Notes under the pieces: generated by a model
What the model was told of the DNA's origin: nothing
The model's input: the letters and a program-made list of their open reading frames with translations, nothing else
The model's database searches: none
DNA from: Pseudomonadota bacterium
Lineage (GTDB): Bacteria > Pseudomonadota > Gammaproteobacteria > Xanthomonadales > Xanthomonadaceae
Direction: 5' to 3'
Assembly (NCBI GenBank): GCA_018242445.1
Contig: JAFEBW010000006.1
Location: forward strand, 1 to 44,465
DNA: 44,465 bases
Shown here: positions 7,742 through 15,975 of the stretch, in pieces
How the letters are laid out: each line of letters starts with the position of its first letter
Numbering within the stretch: position 1 is the stretch's first letter
Position numbers and translations under genes: made by a program

Positions 7742-8302
7742 ATGATGCAGCCGCTTCCCTCGCCCCCCGCAGCACCGCCCGAGCCGCGCGCACGCCACCT
7801 CGCGCGATTGGTGCTGTTCGTCTTCCTGCTGACCTTCATCGTCTCGCGGGTGCTGGTGTTCCTGATCATGGCGCGGCTGATGCCGGATCTGTACCTGCAC
7901 ATGCGCGGCACCCACGTCCACCACCTCAACTACGGCATCTTCGGTCTGTGCGGGGTCGGCGCGTGGCTGCTGTTCGCCCCGCCGCGCGGGCGCATGCGCT
8001 CGCTGTGCGCGGTGCTGTACGCGATCGGCCTGGCGCTGACCTTCGACGAGTTCGGCATGTGGCTGCACCTGGGCGGCGACTACTGGCAGCGCGCGAGCTT
8101 CGATGCCGTCACCGTCGTCGCCGCGGCGCTGGGATTGCTGGCCTTCGCCCCCGCGCCGCGCGACTGGCGATTCAAGCACGTTCTTGCGACCGTGGTCGTC
8201 GGTCTGGCGCTGGCGGCCTTCGGCACCCTGTTCGTGCGCACGTTGCAGCGCCACGACGTGCCCGAGCGACTGCACCAACTGGAGGAAGCCGCGCCGCAGT
8301 GA
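7742..8302 (+). CDS. Four-helix integral membrane protein, unknown function
   Basis: A 186-residue protein with a Pro-rich cytosolic N-terminus followed by four predicted membrane spans: LVLFVFLLTFIVSRVLVFLI (24-43), NYGIFGLCGVGAWLLF (about 63-78), a third in LCAVLYAIGLALTFDEFGMWLHL, and a fourth in VLATVVVGLALAAFGTLF. Between spans one and two is MRGTHVHHLNYG, and the third span ends in FDEFGMWLHLGGDYW. This His/Asp/Glu-rich set could bind metal or heme, which is inference. I recall similar uncharacterised membrane proteins with the same HHLNYG and DEF-MWLH blocks but no assigned role. It ends about 70 bases before the convergent tRNA-Pro gene. Confidence 0.75.
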   Translation: MMQPLPSPPAAPPEPRARHLARLVLFVFLLTFIVSRVLVFLIMARLMPDLYLHMRGTHVHHLNYGIFGLCGVGAWLLFAPPRGRMRSLCAVLYAIGLALTFDEFGMWLHLGGDYWQRASFDAVTVVAAALGLLAFAPAPRDWRFKHVLATVVVGLALAAFGTLFVRTLQRHDVPERLHQLEEAAPQ

Positions 8303-8374
8303 GTCCCGAGCCCACCTGCAGACGCGCCGATGTCTCCGGCTGCCGACAGCCGCCGGGACACCATCGGCTTCGAT

Positions 8375-8451
8375 TGGTCGGGACGGCGGGATTTGAACCC
8401 ACGACCACCTGCCCCCCAGGCAGGTGCGCTACCAGACTGCGCTACGCCCCG
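8375..8451 (-). tRNA. tRNA-Pro (anticodon GGG)
   Basis: A complete cloverleaf reads on the minus strand. The acceptor is CGGGGCG paired with CGUCCCG, including one G-U pair. The D-loop is AGCGCAGUCUGGUAGCGC. The anticodon arm CCUGCCU-GGG-GGCAGG carries anticodon GGG, which reads CCC and CCU. The T-loop is GGGUUCAAAUCCC. The 3' CCA is encoded (TGG at 8375-8377). Its position just downstream of the merR-type gene matches the conserved order in Xanthomonadales. Confidence 0.97.
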
Positions 8452-8543
8452 ACGATGATGCCGCTACCCGCCTGTGCTGGCGGGATGCCGATTATACGGG
8501 TTTGCCGGCGGCTTGGTGCGATGATCCACGCCCGCAGCAGCCG

Positions 8544-8903
8544 TCACGGCCGCCGCAACAGGTGCAGCACGTCTTCCAGCTCCTGCCGCACTTGCCGCAC
8601 GATCTGCGACGACAGGTTGTTTTCCTCGCGCGCCACCTCGCCTTCCAGCCGCTGGCGGGCACCGCCGATGGTGTAGCCGTTCTCGTACAGCAGGCCGCGG
8701 ATCTGCCGCACCATCAGCACCTCGTGGCGCTGGTAGTAGCGGCGATTGCCGCGGCGCTTGGTCGGCTTGAGCGAGGTGAATTCCGTCTCCCAGTAGCGCA
8801 GCACATGCGGCTTGACGTCGCACAGCTCGCTCACCTCGCCGATGGTGAAGTAGCGCTTGGGCGGTATCGGAGGAAGCTCGCGGTTGCTGCCCGGATCAAG
8901 CAT
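8544..8903 (-). CDS. MerR-family transcriptional regulator
   Basis: A 119-residue DNA-binding protein. The MerR helix-turn-helix and wing lie at the N-terminus: [20 protein letters not shown], then [20 protein letters not shown] and [22 protein letters not shown]-terminal coiled coil ([20 protein letters not shown]) forms the dimer helix. No cysteine cluster or effector domain follows, so it is the short type always found next to ihfA in gammaproteobacteria; its regulon is not known to me. The ATG at 8901-8903 overlaps the last eight bases of ihfA, indicating translational coupling. The tRNA-Pro gene follows about 90 bases downstream. Confidence 0.92.
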   Translation of the reverse strand: MLDPGSNRELPPIPPKRYFTIGEVSELCDVKPHVLRYWETEFTSLKPTKRRGNRRYYQRHEVLMVRQIRGLLYENGYTIGGARQRLEGEVAREENNLSSQIVRQVRQELEDVLHLLRRP

Positions 8904-9207
8904 GGCTGTTCTCGAGTGCGGCGGCGTGCGCTTCCACGCGTTCCTTGAGTTTGTGGCCGGGGCGGAAGGTGACCACGGTGCGGGCGGTGATCGGGATTTC
9001 CTGCCCGGTCTTGGGGTTGCGGCCGGGGCGCTGGTTTTTCTGGCGCAGCTCGAAATTGCCGAAACCCGACAGCTTGACCTGCACGCCGCTCTCCAGCGAT
9101 TCGCGCAGCACGTCGAAGTACGCATCGACGAATTCCTTCGCCTCGCGCTTGTTGAGGCCGACTTCCGCGTACAACTTCTCGGCCATCTCTGCCTTCGTCA
9201 ATGCCAT
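8896..9207 (-). CDS. ihfA: Integration host factor subunit alpha
   Basis: A 103-residue HU/IHF-fold protein that bends DNA as a heterodimer with IhfB. The family sequence is clear: [50 protein letters not shown], and the DNA-inserting arm [14 protein letters not shown] followed by [16 protein letters not shown]. The ATG at 9205-9207 gives the standard N-terminus; an upstream in-frame ATG would add eleven unlikely residues. It lies downstream of pheT in the canonical pheS-pheT-ihfA order, with a 115-base gap. Confidence 0.97.
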   Translation of the reverse strand: MALTKAEMAEKLYAEVGLNKREAKEFVDAYFDVLRESLESGVQVKLSGFGNFELRQKNQRPGRNPKTGQEIPITARTVVTFRPGHKLKERVEAHAAALENSHA

Positions 9208-9322
9208 CGTCGCTCCCCGACTCGACCACTCGTTGCCCATTCAATCCACGACCGGCGCACGGCACCTGACAGAGTATCGAGAACGTGCTTTCCTGCACGT
9301 TCTCGACTCGCCGGCGAACCGC

Positions 9323-11743
9323 TCACCCGCGCAGCACCGCCTTGCAATCCCGCTCCAGTGCGGCCACCGCCAAGGCCACCGCGCCGTCCACGTCGCGGTC
9401 TGTCAGGGTGCGCGAAACGTCCTGCAAAATCAAGCCCATAGCCACACTCCGCGTACCCGGGTCGAGGCCCTTGCCGCGGTACACGTCGAACAGGCGAACC
9501 TCTTGCAGCAGCTCGCCCAAGGCCTGCCGCAGGCAGGTTTCGAGGGCCGCCCACGCCACCGCATCCGGGACGACGAGCGCGAGATCCCGGCGGACGAGCG
9601 GAAAGCGCGACAGGGCTTGGGCGGAAGGAATGGCGCGTGCCGACAACGGCTCCAGATCCAGCTCGAACACCACCACCTCGCCATCCAGATCGAGCGCCTT
9701 GAGCAACCGCGGATGCAAGTGGCCGACGTGGCCCAGCCGGATCTCGCCCTTCCACACTTCCGCCGAGCGCCCCGGGTGCAGCCAGGGCACGTCGGCGGCG
9801 ACGCAGCGCAGGCTTGCACCGGCACCTGCCAGCGCGGCCAGGCTTTCCAGATCGCCCTTGATGTCGTGGAAATCGACTGCGCGCGCCGGCTCGCCCCATT
9901 GTTCGGCAGCCGCGCTGCCGCAGGCCACGGCGGCGACGCGCTGGGTTTCGCGAGGCGCTGGCGCCCGTTCCCCGTTCCCCGCTCCCCGTTCCCCGCCTTC
10001 GAACACCCGCCCGATCTCGAACAAGCGCACCCGCGCCTGTTGCCGCGCGCGGTTGCGCGCCAGCGCCTGCACGAGTCCGGGCAGCAGGCTGGTGCGCATC
10101 ACCGCCAGCTCGGCGCTGAGCGGGTTGGCCAAGGGCACCGCGCCGGCATCCTGCGACCACGCCGCGAGCAATGCGGCATCGACGAAGGCGAAATTGATCG
10201 CCTCGCGATACTCGCGCGCCGCCAGTTGCCGGCGCAGATCGGCTTCGGCCACGCACCCTTCGCTGTTCGCGGCCACGCGGATCTCGCCGCTGGGCATGGC
10301 GACGGGGATCGCGTCGTAACCGTGGATGCGCGCGATCTCCTCGATCAGGTCTTCCTCGATGGCGATGTCGAAGCGGCGGCTGGGCGGCGTCACGCTCCAG
10401 CCGTCGGCAACGGTTTCCACGGTCATGTCGAGCGCGCGCAGGATGCGTTCGACCTGCGCGTCGGGCACCTGCAGGCCGAGCACGCGGGCGAGGCGCGCGC
10501 GCCGCAGGCGCACCGCCGCGGGCGCGGGCAGGCGGTGCGCTCGTTGCGCATCGACCAGCGGGCCGGGCGTGCCGCCGGCGACTTCGAGGATCAGGCGGGT
10601 GGCGTATTCGATCGCGGTCGGCGGCAGATCCGGATCGACACCGCGTTCGAAACGATGGCCGGCATCGGTGTGCAGGCCGAGCCTGCGGCTGCGCCCGACG
10701 ATGGCGGCGGGCGCGAAGTGCGCGGCTTCCAGAAAAATGTTGACGGTGGCCTCGGCGACGCGGGTGTCGTGGCCGCCCATGATGCCGCCCAGCGCGACCG
10801 CGCGCGCGCCGTGGCCGCCGAGGCTGTCGGCGACGACGAGGAACTGCTCGTCGATGCGTGCATCGCGGCCATCGAGCAGCTTGATTGCTTCGTCCGCGCG
10901 CCCATGCCGCACCACGACCGGCGCATGCAAGGCATCCAGGTCGTAGGCGTGCATCGGCTGGCCGAGTTCGAGCATCACGTACTGGGTGACATCGACGAGA
11001 AAACGGATCGGCCGCACACCGCTGCGGCGCAGGCGTTCGACCATCCACGACGGCGTGGCCGCGCGCGCATCCACGCCTTCGATCACGCGGCCGGCGAAGC
11101 GCGGCGCGTCGGCCCCGGCATCGAGTTCGACGGCCATGACCGCATCGCTGCGCGCGGCGACGGCATCGGCCGCGAGCGGTTTCACCTCACCCTGCAGGGC
11201 CGCGGCGACATCGTGGGCGATGCCGCGCACGCCGAAACAATCGGCGCGATTGGGCGTGAGCTTGATCTCGATGCTGGCGTCGGGAAGGCCCAGATACGCG
11301 GACAACGCCATGCCGACCGGCGCATCGGCCGGCAGTTCGAGCAGGCCCGAGGCGTCGGCATCGATGCCCAGCTCCTTCGCCGAGCACAGCATGCCCTGGC
11401 TCTCCACGCCGCGCAGTTTTGCGGCCTTGATCTGCATCCCGCCGGGCAGGCTCGCGCCCACCGTGGCCAGCGGCGCCAGCAATCCGGGCCGCGCATTGGG
11501 CGCACCGCACACGATCCGCAACGGTTCGCTACCACCGGCATCCACGCTGCATACCTGCAGGCGATCGGCCTCGGGATGCTTCGCGCAAGACACGATCCGT
11601 GCCACCACCACGCCGGGCAGCGGCCCGCCGATCGGTTCGACGCTTTCCACCTCCAGCCCGATCGCGCTCAGGCGCTCGACCAGTGCCTCGTGGGTGGCGT
11701 CGATGGCGACGATGTCGCGGAGCCAGTTTTCTGAGAATTTCAT
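9323..11743 (-). CDS. pheT: Phenylalanine--tRNA ligase beta subunit
   Basis: An 806-residue beta subunit of the alpha2-beta2 synthetase that charges tRNA-Phe. The N-terminus (MKFSENWLRDIV) leads into the EMAP-type tRNA-binding fold (about 39-150: VVVARIVSCAKHPEADRLQV, MQIKAAKLRGVESQGMLCSA). Then come the B3/B4 editing region with GGIMGGHDTRV, the B5 domain, the catalytic-like core (ARVRLFEIGRVFEGG) and the C-terminal anticodon-binding FDX-ACB domain (FPLVRRDLALVV). An odd feature is the loop after FEIGRVFEGG, which is encoded by a run of GGGGAAC-type heptamers (9965-10000) giving ERGAGNGERAPAP. This looks like a repeat tolerated in a variable loop. The gene follows pheS after 108 bases that hold a long hairpin. 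Confidence 0.97.
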   Translation of the reverse strand: MKFSENWLRDIVAIDATHEALVERLSAIGLEVESVEPIGGPLPGVVVARIVSCAKHPEADRLQVCSVDAGGSEPLRIVCGAPNARPGLLAPLATVGASLPGGMQIKAAKLRGVESQGMLCSAKELGIDADASGLLELPADAPVGMALSAYLGLPDASIEIKLTPNRADCFGVRGIAHDVAAALQGEVKPLAADAVAARSDAVMAVELDAGADAPRFAGRVIEGVDARAATPSWMVERLRRSGVRPIRFLVDVTQYVMLELGQPMHAYDLDALHAPVVVRHGRADEAIKLLDGRDARIDEQFLVVADSLGGHGARAVALGGIMGGHDTRVAEATVNIFLEAAHFAPAAIVGRSRRLGLHTDAGHRFERGVDPDLPPTAIEYATRLILEVAGGTPGPLVDAQRAHRLPAPAAVRLRRARLARVLGLQVPDAQVERILRALDMTVETVADGWSVTPPSRRFDIAIEEDLIEEIARIHGYDAIPVAMPSGEIRVAANSEGCVAEADLRRQLAAREYREAINFAFVDAALLAAWSQDAGAVPLANPLSAELAVMRTSLLPGLVQALARNRARQQARVRLFEIGRVFEGGERGAGNGERAPAPRETQRVAAVACGSAAAEQWGEPARAVDFHDIKGDLESLAALAGAGASLRCVAADVPWLHPGRSAEVWKGEIRLGHVGHLHPRLLKALDLDGEVVVFELDLEPLSARAIPSAQALSRFPLVRRDLALVVPDAVAWAALETCLRQALGELLQEVRLFDVYRGKGLDPGTRSVAMGLILQDVSRTLTDRDVDGAVALAVAALERDCKAVLRG
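9965..10000 (-). repeat. In-frame heptanucleotide repeat within pheT
   Basis: Read on the minus strand, the segment is a chain of seven-base units GGGGAAC/GGGGAGC, with four to five copies. Three units equal seven codons, so the run stays open. It encodes a Gly/Glu/Arg-rich loop in PheT. The units resemble the GGGGAAT arrays in the rpmA-obgE gap. Confidence 0.75.
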
Positions 11744-11751
11744 GGGTTGAT

Positions 11752-11848
11752 CCGTGAAGGGTGATTGGTGATTGGTGATTGGTGAACGCCAAAGCAGAAA
11801 CGAAAACGTCGCTTCTGCGAATCACCAATCACGATTCACGAATCACGG
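11752..11848. repeat. Long imperfect hairpin of GTGATTG heptamers between pheS and pheT
   Basis: The left arm (11752-11787) contains tandem GTGATTG units. The right arm (11819-11848) contains the same unit in inverse orientation (ATCACCAATCACGATTCACG). The arms start CCGTGA and end TCACGG, and the inner part (GCAGAA / TTCTGC) also pairs. The 97-base element fills most of the pheS-pheT gap and would fold in the mRNA. Confidence 0.8.
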
Positions 11849-11851
11849 CTT

Positions 11852-12958
<1,107 letters not shown>

Positions 12959-12963
12959 TCAGT

Positions 12964-12985
12964 CCTCCCCCGCAAGCGGGGGAGG
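12964..12985. repeat. REP-like palindrome, inverted (CAAG-centred) copy
   Basis: CCTCCCCCGC (12964-12973), AA, then GCGGGGGAGG (12976-12985), a perfect dyad. Its centre is the reverse of the copy at 12898. The two therefore form a head-to-head pair, as in bacterial interspersed mosaic or REP-doublet arrangements. Confidence 0.8.
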
Positions 12986-12996
12986 AAGCTCAAGCC

Positions 12997-13033
12997 AAAA
13001 CGCAAACGGGGAAGGACTTTCGCCCTTCCCCGT
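12997..13033 (-). terminator. Terminator/attenuator-like hairpin between rplT and pheS
   Basis: On the minus strand the arms ACGGGGAAGG and CCTTCCCCGT (10 bp) enclose an eight-base loop and are followed by TTGCGTTTT. It would end part of the rpmI-rplT transcripts before pheS. In enterobacteria pheST is attenuated through a Phe-rich leader peptide; I see no convincing Phe-rich leader here. A short frame starting at 13079 lacks clustered Phe codons. Confidence 0.6.
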
Positions 13034-13061
13034 CGTAGTGCTTGGGAATCCGCTTTCTTTC

Positions 13062-13118
13062 GGGAAGCCGGTCGTGCATGACCGGCTTTCCCCTTGCGCG
13101 GACGGGCCCGCGCAAGGG
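13062..13118 (-). other. Two strong hairpins immediately after rplT
   Basis: Directly after the rplT stop, CCCTTGCGCGG and CCGCGCAAGGG (13091-13101 / 13108-13118) pair perfectly. Next, AAGCCGGTC and GACCGGCTT (13065-13073 / 13080-13088) pair. Neither is followed by a T-run, so they look like mRNA 3' processing or stability structures rather than simple terminators. Confidence 0.6.
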
Positions 13119-13478
13119 CTACGCCGCGAGGGCCTGCTTGGCCTGCTCGGCCAGCTTGCCGAACGCCGCGATGTCATGCACCGCGATGTCCGCCAGCACC
13201 TTGCGATCCAGCGTGATGTTGGCCTTCTTCAAGCCATTCATCATGCGGCTGTAGCTCAGCCCGTACTGGCGCGCACCGGCGTTGATGCGCACGATCCACA
13301 GCGCGCGGAACTGGCGCTTGCGCTGCTTGCGGCCGATGTAGGCGTACTGCGCGGCCTTGGTGACCGCCTGCTTGGCGACGCGGAACACCTTGCGGCGCGC
13401 ATGGAAATAGCCCTTGGCGAGCTTGATGATTTTCTTGTGACGGCGGCGCGCCATCACCCCACGTTTGACTCGTGCCAT
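13119..13478 (-). CDS. rplT: 50S ribosomal protein L20
   Basis: A 119-residue ribosomal protein needed for early 50S assembly. The sequence is typical: [44 protein letters not shown], and [20 protein letters not shown] ending in EQAKQAL. It starts 14 bases after rpmI. In enterobacteria L20 represses its own operon by binding the infC-rpmI mRNA; that partner sequence is not present here because infC is missing upstream. Confidence 0.98.
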   Translation of the reverse strand: MARVKRGVMARRRHKKIIKLAKGYFHARRKVFRVAKQAVTKAAQYAYIGRKQRKRQFRALWIVRINAGARQYGLSYSRMMNGLKKANITLDRKVLADIAVHDIAAFGKLAEQAKQALAA

Positions 13479-13492
13479 GGTTCAAGTCCTCC

Positions 13493-13690
13493 TCAGAGAT
13501 AAGGCATCATGCGGTCCAGACGGCCCGCGTCCTCGGCGCGCACGTGCATCGTGCCGCGCAGGTTCCGCTTCCGTTTGGTCGCCTTCTTGGTGAGGATGTG
13601 GCTGCGGTTGGCATGGCCGCACTTGTACTTGCCCGACGCGGTCTTGCGAAAACGCTTCGCCGCCGCCCGGTTGGTCTTGATCTTCGGCAT
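13493..13690 (-). CDS. rpmI: 50S ribosomal protein L35
   Basis: A 65-residue basic protein with the complete L35 pattern: [47 protein letters not shown] and [10 protein letters not shown]. An AAAGGACATCCC sequence just upstream of the ATG gives a good ribosome site. The gene preceding it on this strand is ispH, not infC, which is an unusual neighbour. Its promoter should lie in the 184-base gap 13691-13874, where no strong -35/-10 pair is obvious to me. Confidence 0.98.
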   Translation of the reverse strand: MPKIKTNRAAAKRFRKTASGKYKCGHANRSHILTKKATKRKRNLRGTMHVRAEDAGRLDRMMPYL

Positions 13691-13874
13691 GGGATGTCCT
13701 TTCGGTTTTTATGTCACTGGCCCGGGCGCCCCATCGCAACGTGGCCGCTGCTCGAAGGTCTTTCCGTCCTGCCTGGCCGGCTTGTAGCCCCTTCCGCGAG
13801 AACACCCACGGTCGGCGGCGGATCCATGATGCAACACCCGGCTCGCACCGGGCCGCGCATTATGTCAGCCGCAG

Positions 13875-14837
13875 TCAATTCTTGCAATCATCGACCAGCG
13901 TGACCCGCAATTCCTTCGGCAGGGCGAACACCATGTCCTCGCGTTCGCCATCGAGGCTGGCGACGTTGCCGGCACCCAATTCGCACAGTCGCGACTGCAC
14001 GCCCTCCACCAGCACCTCGGGCGCGGACGCGCCCGCCGTCACGCCGACGCACCGCTTCCCGCGCACCCAGGCCGGATCGATGTCCTGCGCGCCGTCGATC
14101 AGGTGCGCTTCGATGCCCTGCTTTTGCGCCAGCTCGCGCAGGCGGTTGGAATTGGAACTGTTCACCGAGCCGACCACGAGCACGAGGTCGCAGCGGTCGG
14201 CGAGCCGCCGCACCGCATCCTGCCGGTTCTGCGTCGCGTAGCAGATGTCGTCGTTGCGCGGGCCTTCGATCGCCGGGAACCTCGCCCGCAACGCGGCGAT
14301 GATGGCGCGGGTATCGTCCACCGACAGCGTGGTCTGGGTGGTGTAGGCGATGTGTTGCGGTTGCGCCACCTGCAAGCCCGCGACATCGCCGAGATCCTCG
14401 ACGAGATGGATCGCGCCGCCACCGCGCGCCCGATCCCACTGCCCCATCGTGCCCTCGACTTCCGGGTGGCCGGCGTGGCCGATCAGCACCATGTCGCGGC
14501 CGGCGCGGCAATGCCGCGCGACCTCCATGTGCACCTTGGTCACCAGCGGGCAGGTCGCGTCGAACACCTTCAGCCCACGCCGCGCGGCTTCCAGCCGCAC
14601 CGCCTGCGAGACGCCGTGCGCGGAGAAGATCACGGTCGCGCCATCGGGCACTTCGTCGAGTTCCTCGACGAACACCGCGCCACGGGATTTCAGGTCGTCC
14701 ACCACGAAGCGGTTGTGCACCACTTCATGGCGCACGTAGATCGGCGCGCCCAGCGTCTGAAGCGCGCGCTTGACGATCTCGATCGCGCGGTCGACGCCGG
14801 CGCAGAAGCCACGGGGGTTGGCGAGTATCACATCCAC
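13875..14837 (-). CDS. ispH: 4-hydroxy-3-methylbut-2-enyl diphosphate reductase
   Basis: A 320-residue iron-sulfur enzyme that makes IPP and DMAPP in the last step of the MEP isoprenoid pathway. The three cluster-binding cysteines are visible at residues 12 (NPRGFCAGV), 96 (FDATCPLV) and 199 (DDICYATQ). So are the active-site Glu126 in GHPEVEGT, the substrate-binding His in VVHN and FSAHG, and SSNSNRL near the C-terminal third. Length and ends are standard. It is the last gene of the murJ-ribF-ileS-lspA-cupin-ispH run and lies 15 bases after the cupin gene. A GC-rich stem (CCCGG-N5-CCGGG) lies just after its stop. Confidence 0.98.
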   Translation of the reverse strand: MDVILANPRGFCAGVDRAIEIVKRALQTLGAPIYVRHEVVHNRFVVDDLKSRGAVFVEELDEVPDGATVIFSAHGVSQAVRLEAARRGLKVFDATCPLVTKVHMEVARHCRAGRDMVLIGHAGHPEVEGTMGQWDRARGGGAIHLVEDLGDVAGLQVAQPQHIAYTTQTTLSVDDTRAIIAALRARFPAIEGPRNDDICYATQNRQDAVRRLADRCDLVLVVGSVNSSNSNRLRELAQKQGIEAHLIDGAQDIDPAWVRGKRCVGVTAGASAPEVLVEGVQSRLCELGAGNVASLDGEREDMVFALPKELRVTLVDDCKN

Positions 14838-14852
14838 GGCGCGTATTTTACC

Positions 14853-15314
14853 TCAGTACGGCGTGCCGTCCTTGTGCGTGAACACATAGCGGCCCTGCGC
14901 ATCCTTGGCGCAGGCCATGTCCACGTCGGGATACGCGGCCAGATCGGCGGCGTCGCGGTTGCTGATTTCCAGATATACCGCTGGCTGCGAGCCGCGATTG
15001 ACCAGTTGGTGCGCATCGGCGTCGCCGGCGCGGAAGCCGGCCACCATGCCCGCGCCGAGGATGTGTTCGCCGGCATCGCAGCGCAGCACCACCTCGCCTT
15101 CGAGCACGTAGATCAGCTCGTCCTCGCGGTCGTGCCAATGCCGCATCGAGGACTCCACGCCCGGATGCAGCACGGTGAGATTCACGCCGATGCGGGTCAG
15201 CCCGAAGGCATCGCCGAGCGCGCGCTTCTCGCGCGGCAGCACGCGCGAGCGGAACGGCTCCGGGTACAGCGTCGTGCTGCGCGCGGCGATGGACATCGCC
15301 TCGATGGCTTTCAT
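14853..15314 (-). CDS. Cupin-domain protein (COG3837-like)
   Basis: A 153-residue single cupin. Motif 1 is [20 protein letters not shown], with two His and a Glu as likely metal ligands. Motif 2 is [16 protein letters not shown], with a further His. The end HKDGTPY and the start [20 protein letters not shown] match an uncharacterised cupin family that I recall as COG3837. No catalytic role is established for it; a metal-dependent sugar or small-molecule enzyme is possible. It starts with an ATGA overlap at the lspA stop and is followed by ispH after 15 bases, so it is embedded in the lipoprotein-processing and isoprenoid operon. Confidence 0.85.
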   Translation of the reverse strand: MKAIEAMSIAARSTTLYPEPFRSRVLPREKRALGDAFGLTRIGVNLTVLHPGVESSMRHWHDREDELIYVLEGEVVLRCDAGEHILGAGMVAGFRAGDADAHQLVNRGSQPAVYLEISNRDAADLAAYPDVDMACAKDAQGRYVFTHKDGTPY

Positions 15315-15805
15315 CGCGATTGCTCCTTGCCTTTGCCGGTCGAGCCGAACAACAGCAGCGCGATCGCGCCGGCGACGATCGCCGAATCGGCGACGTTGAA
15401 GGTCGGCCAGTAGTGGTCGCGCCAGTACCACTGGATGAAATCGACGACATGGCCGATGCGGATGCGGTCGATCAGGTTGCCGAGCGCGCCGCCGATCACC
15501 AGCGCGAACGGCAACGCGGTGCGCCAGTCGCCGCGCGGGGTGCGCGCCAGCCAGTACCCCATGCCCGCGCTCACCGCCACGGCCAGGCCCCCGAACAGCC
15601 AGCGCTGCCAGCCGGAGGCGTCGCCGAGCAGGCTGAAGGCCGCGCCTTCGTTGTAGGACAGCGCCCAGTTCCAGAAACCGGCGATGAACGATACCGGCTG
15701 ATGCAATGGCAGCGTGTGCACGACCAGCCATTTCGTCCACTGGTCGAGGCCGATGATCGCGGCCGAGAGCAGCAACCATGGCAGGGCATTGGGTTTGACG
15801 GTCAC
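15311..15805 (-). CDS. lspA: Lipoprotein signal peptidase (signal peptidase II)
   Basis: A 164-residue inner-membrane aspartyl protease that removes signal peptides from diacylated prolipoproteins. Four membrane spans are visible (about 9-27, 67-85, 96-112 and 139-156). The catalytic dyad is Asp113 in GNLIDR and Asp140 in FNVADS, and the conserved NEGAAFSLL lies at 52-60. Two client lipoproteins may be encoded further along the window (36309 and 37214). It follows ileS after 170 bases, a gap that contains a GGATTCCCGCC-type repeat. Confidence 0.97.
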   Translation of the reverse strand: MTVKPNALPWLLLSAAIIGLDQWTKWLVVHTLPLHQPVSFIAGFWNWALSYNEGAAFSLLGDASGWQRWLFGGLAVAVSAGMGYWLARTPRGDWRTALPFALVIGGALGNLIDRIRIGHVVDFIQWYWRDHYWPTFNVADSAIVAGAIALLLFGSTGKGKEQSR

Positions 15806-15915
15806 TTGAACCTCGTACGGATTTTTCGCTCGCCATTCCCGCGGCTTTCAACAACGAAACCGGTCAAGCGGGAACTTTGCCACTGCGATCCCGCCCTGTT
15901 TTTCGAAGACCCTGG

Positions 15916-15935
15916 ATTCCCGCCTTCGCGGGAAT
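15916..15935. repeat. Dispersed ATTCCCGC-N4-GCGGGAAT palindrome
   Basis: A perfect eight-base dyad around CTTC, flanked by TGG and GACGG. It matches a dispersed intergenic repeat of the form TGGATTCCCGCCTTCGCGGG that I know from several proteobacterial genomes. It lies in the ileS-lspA gap, and only one copy is visible in this window. Confidence 0.7.
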
Positions 15936-15975
15936 GACGGGTCTGGCATGCGTGCGCCAACGCGATGGCCGACAT

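Noticed and set aside
12989..13079. A Phe-rich leader peptide controlling pheST by attenuation
   Set aside because: The only short frame with an ATG (start near 13079) has a single Phe among 29 codons, so there is no leader-peptide signature.
13691..13874. A degraded infC upstream of rpmI
   Set aside because: None of the frames shows IF3-like sequence, and the 184-base gap is too short for more than a fragment.
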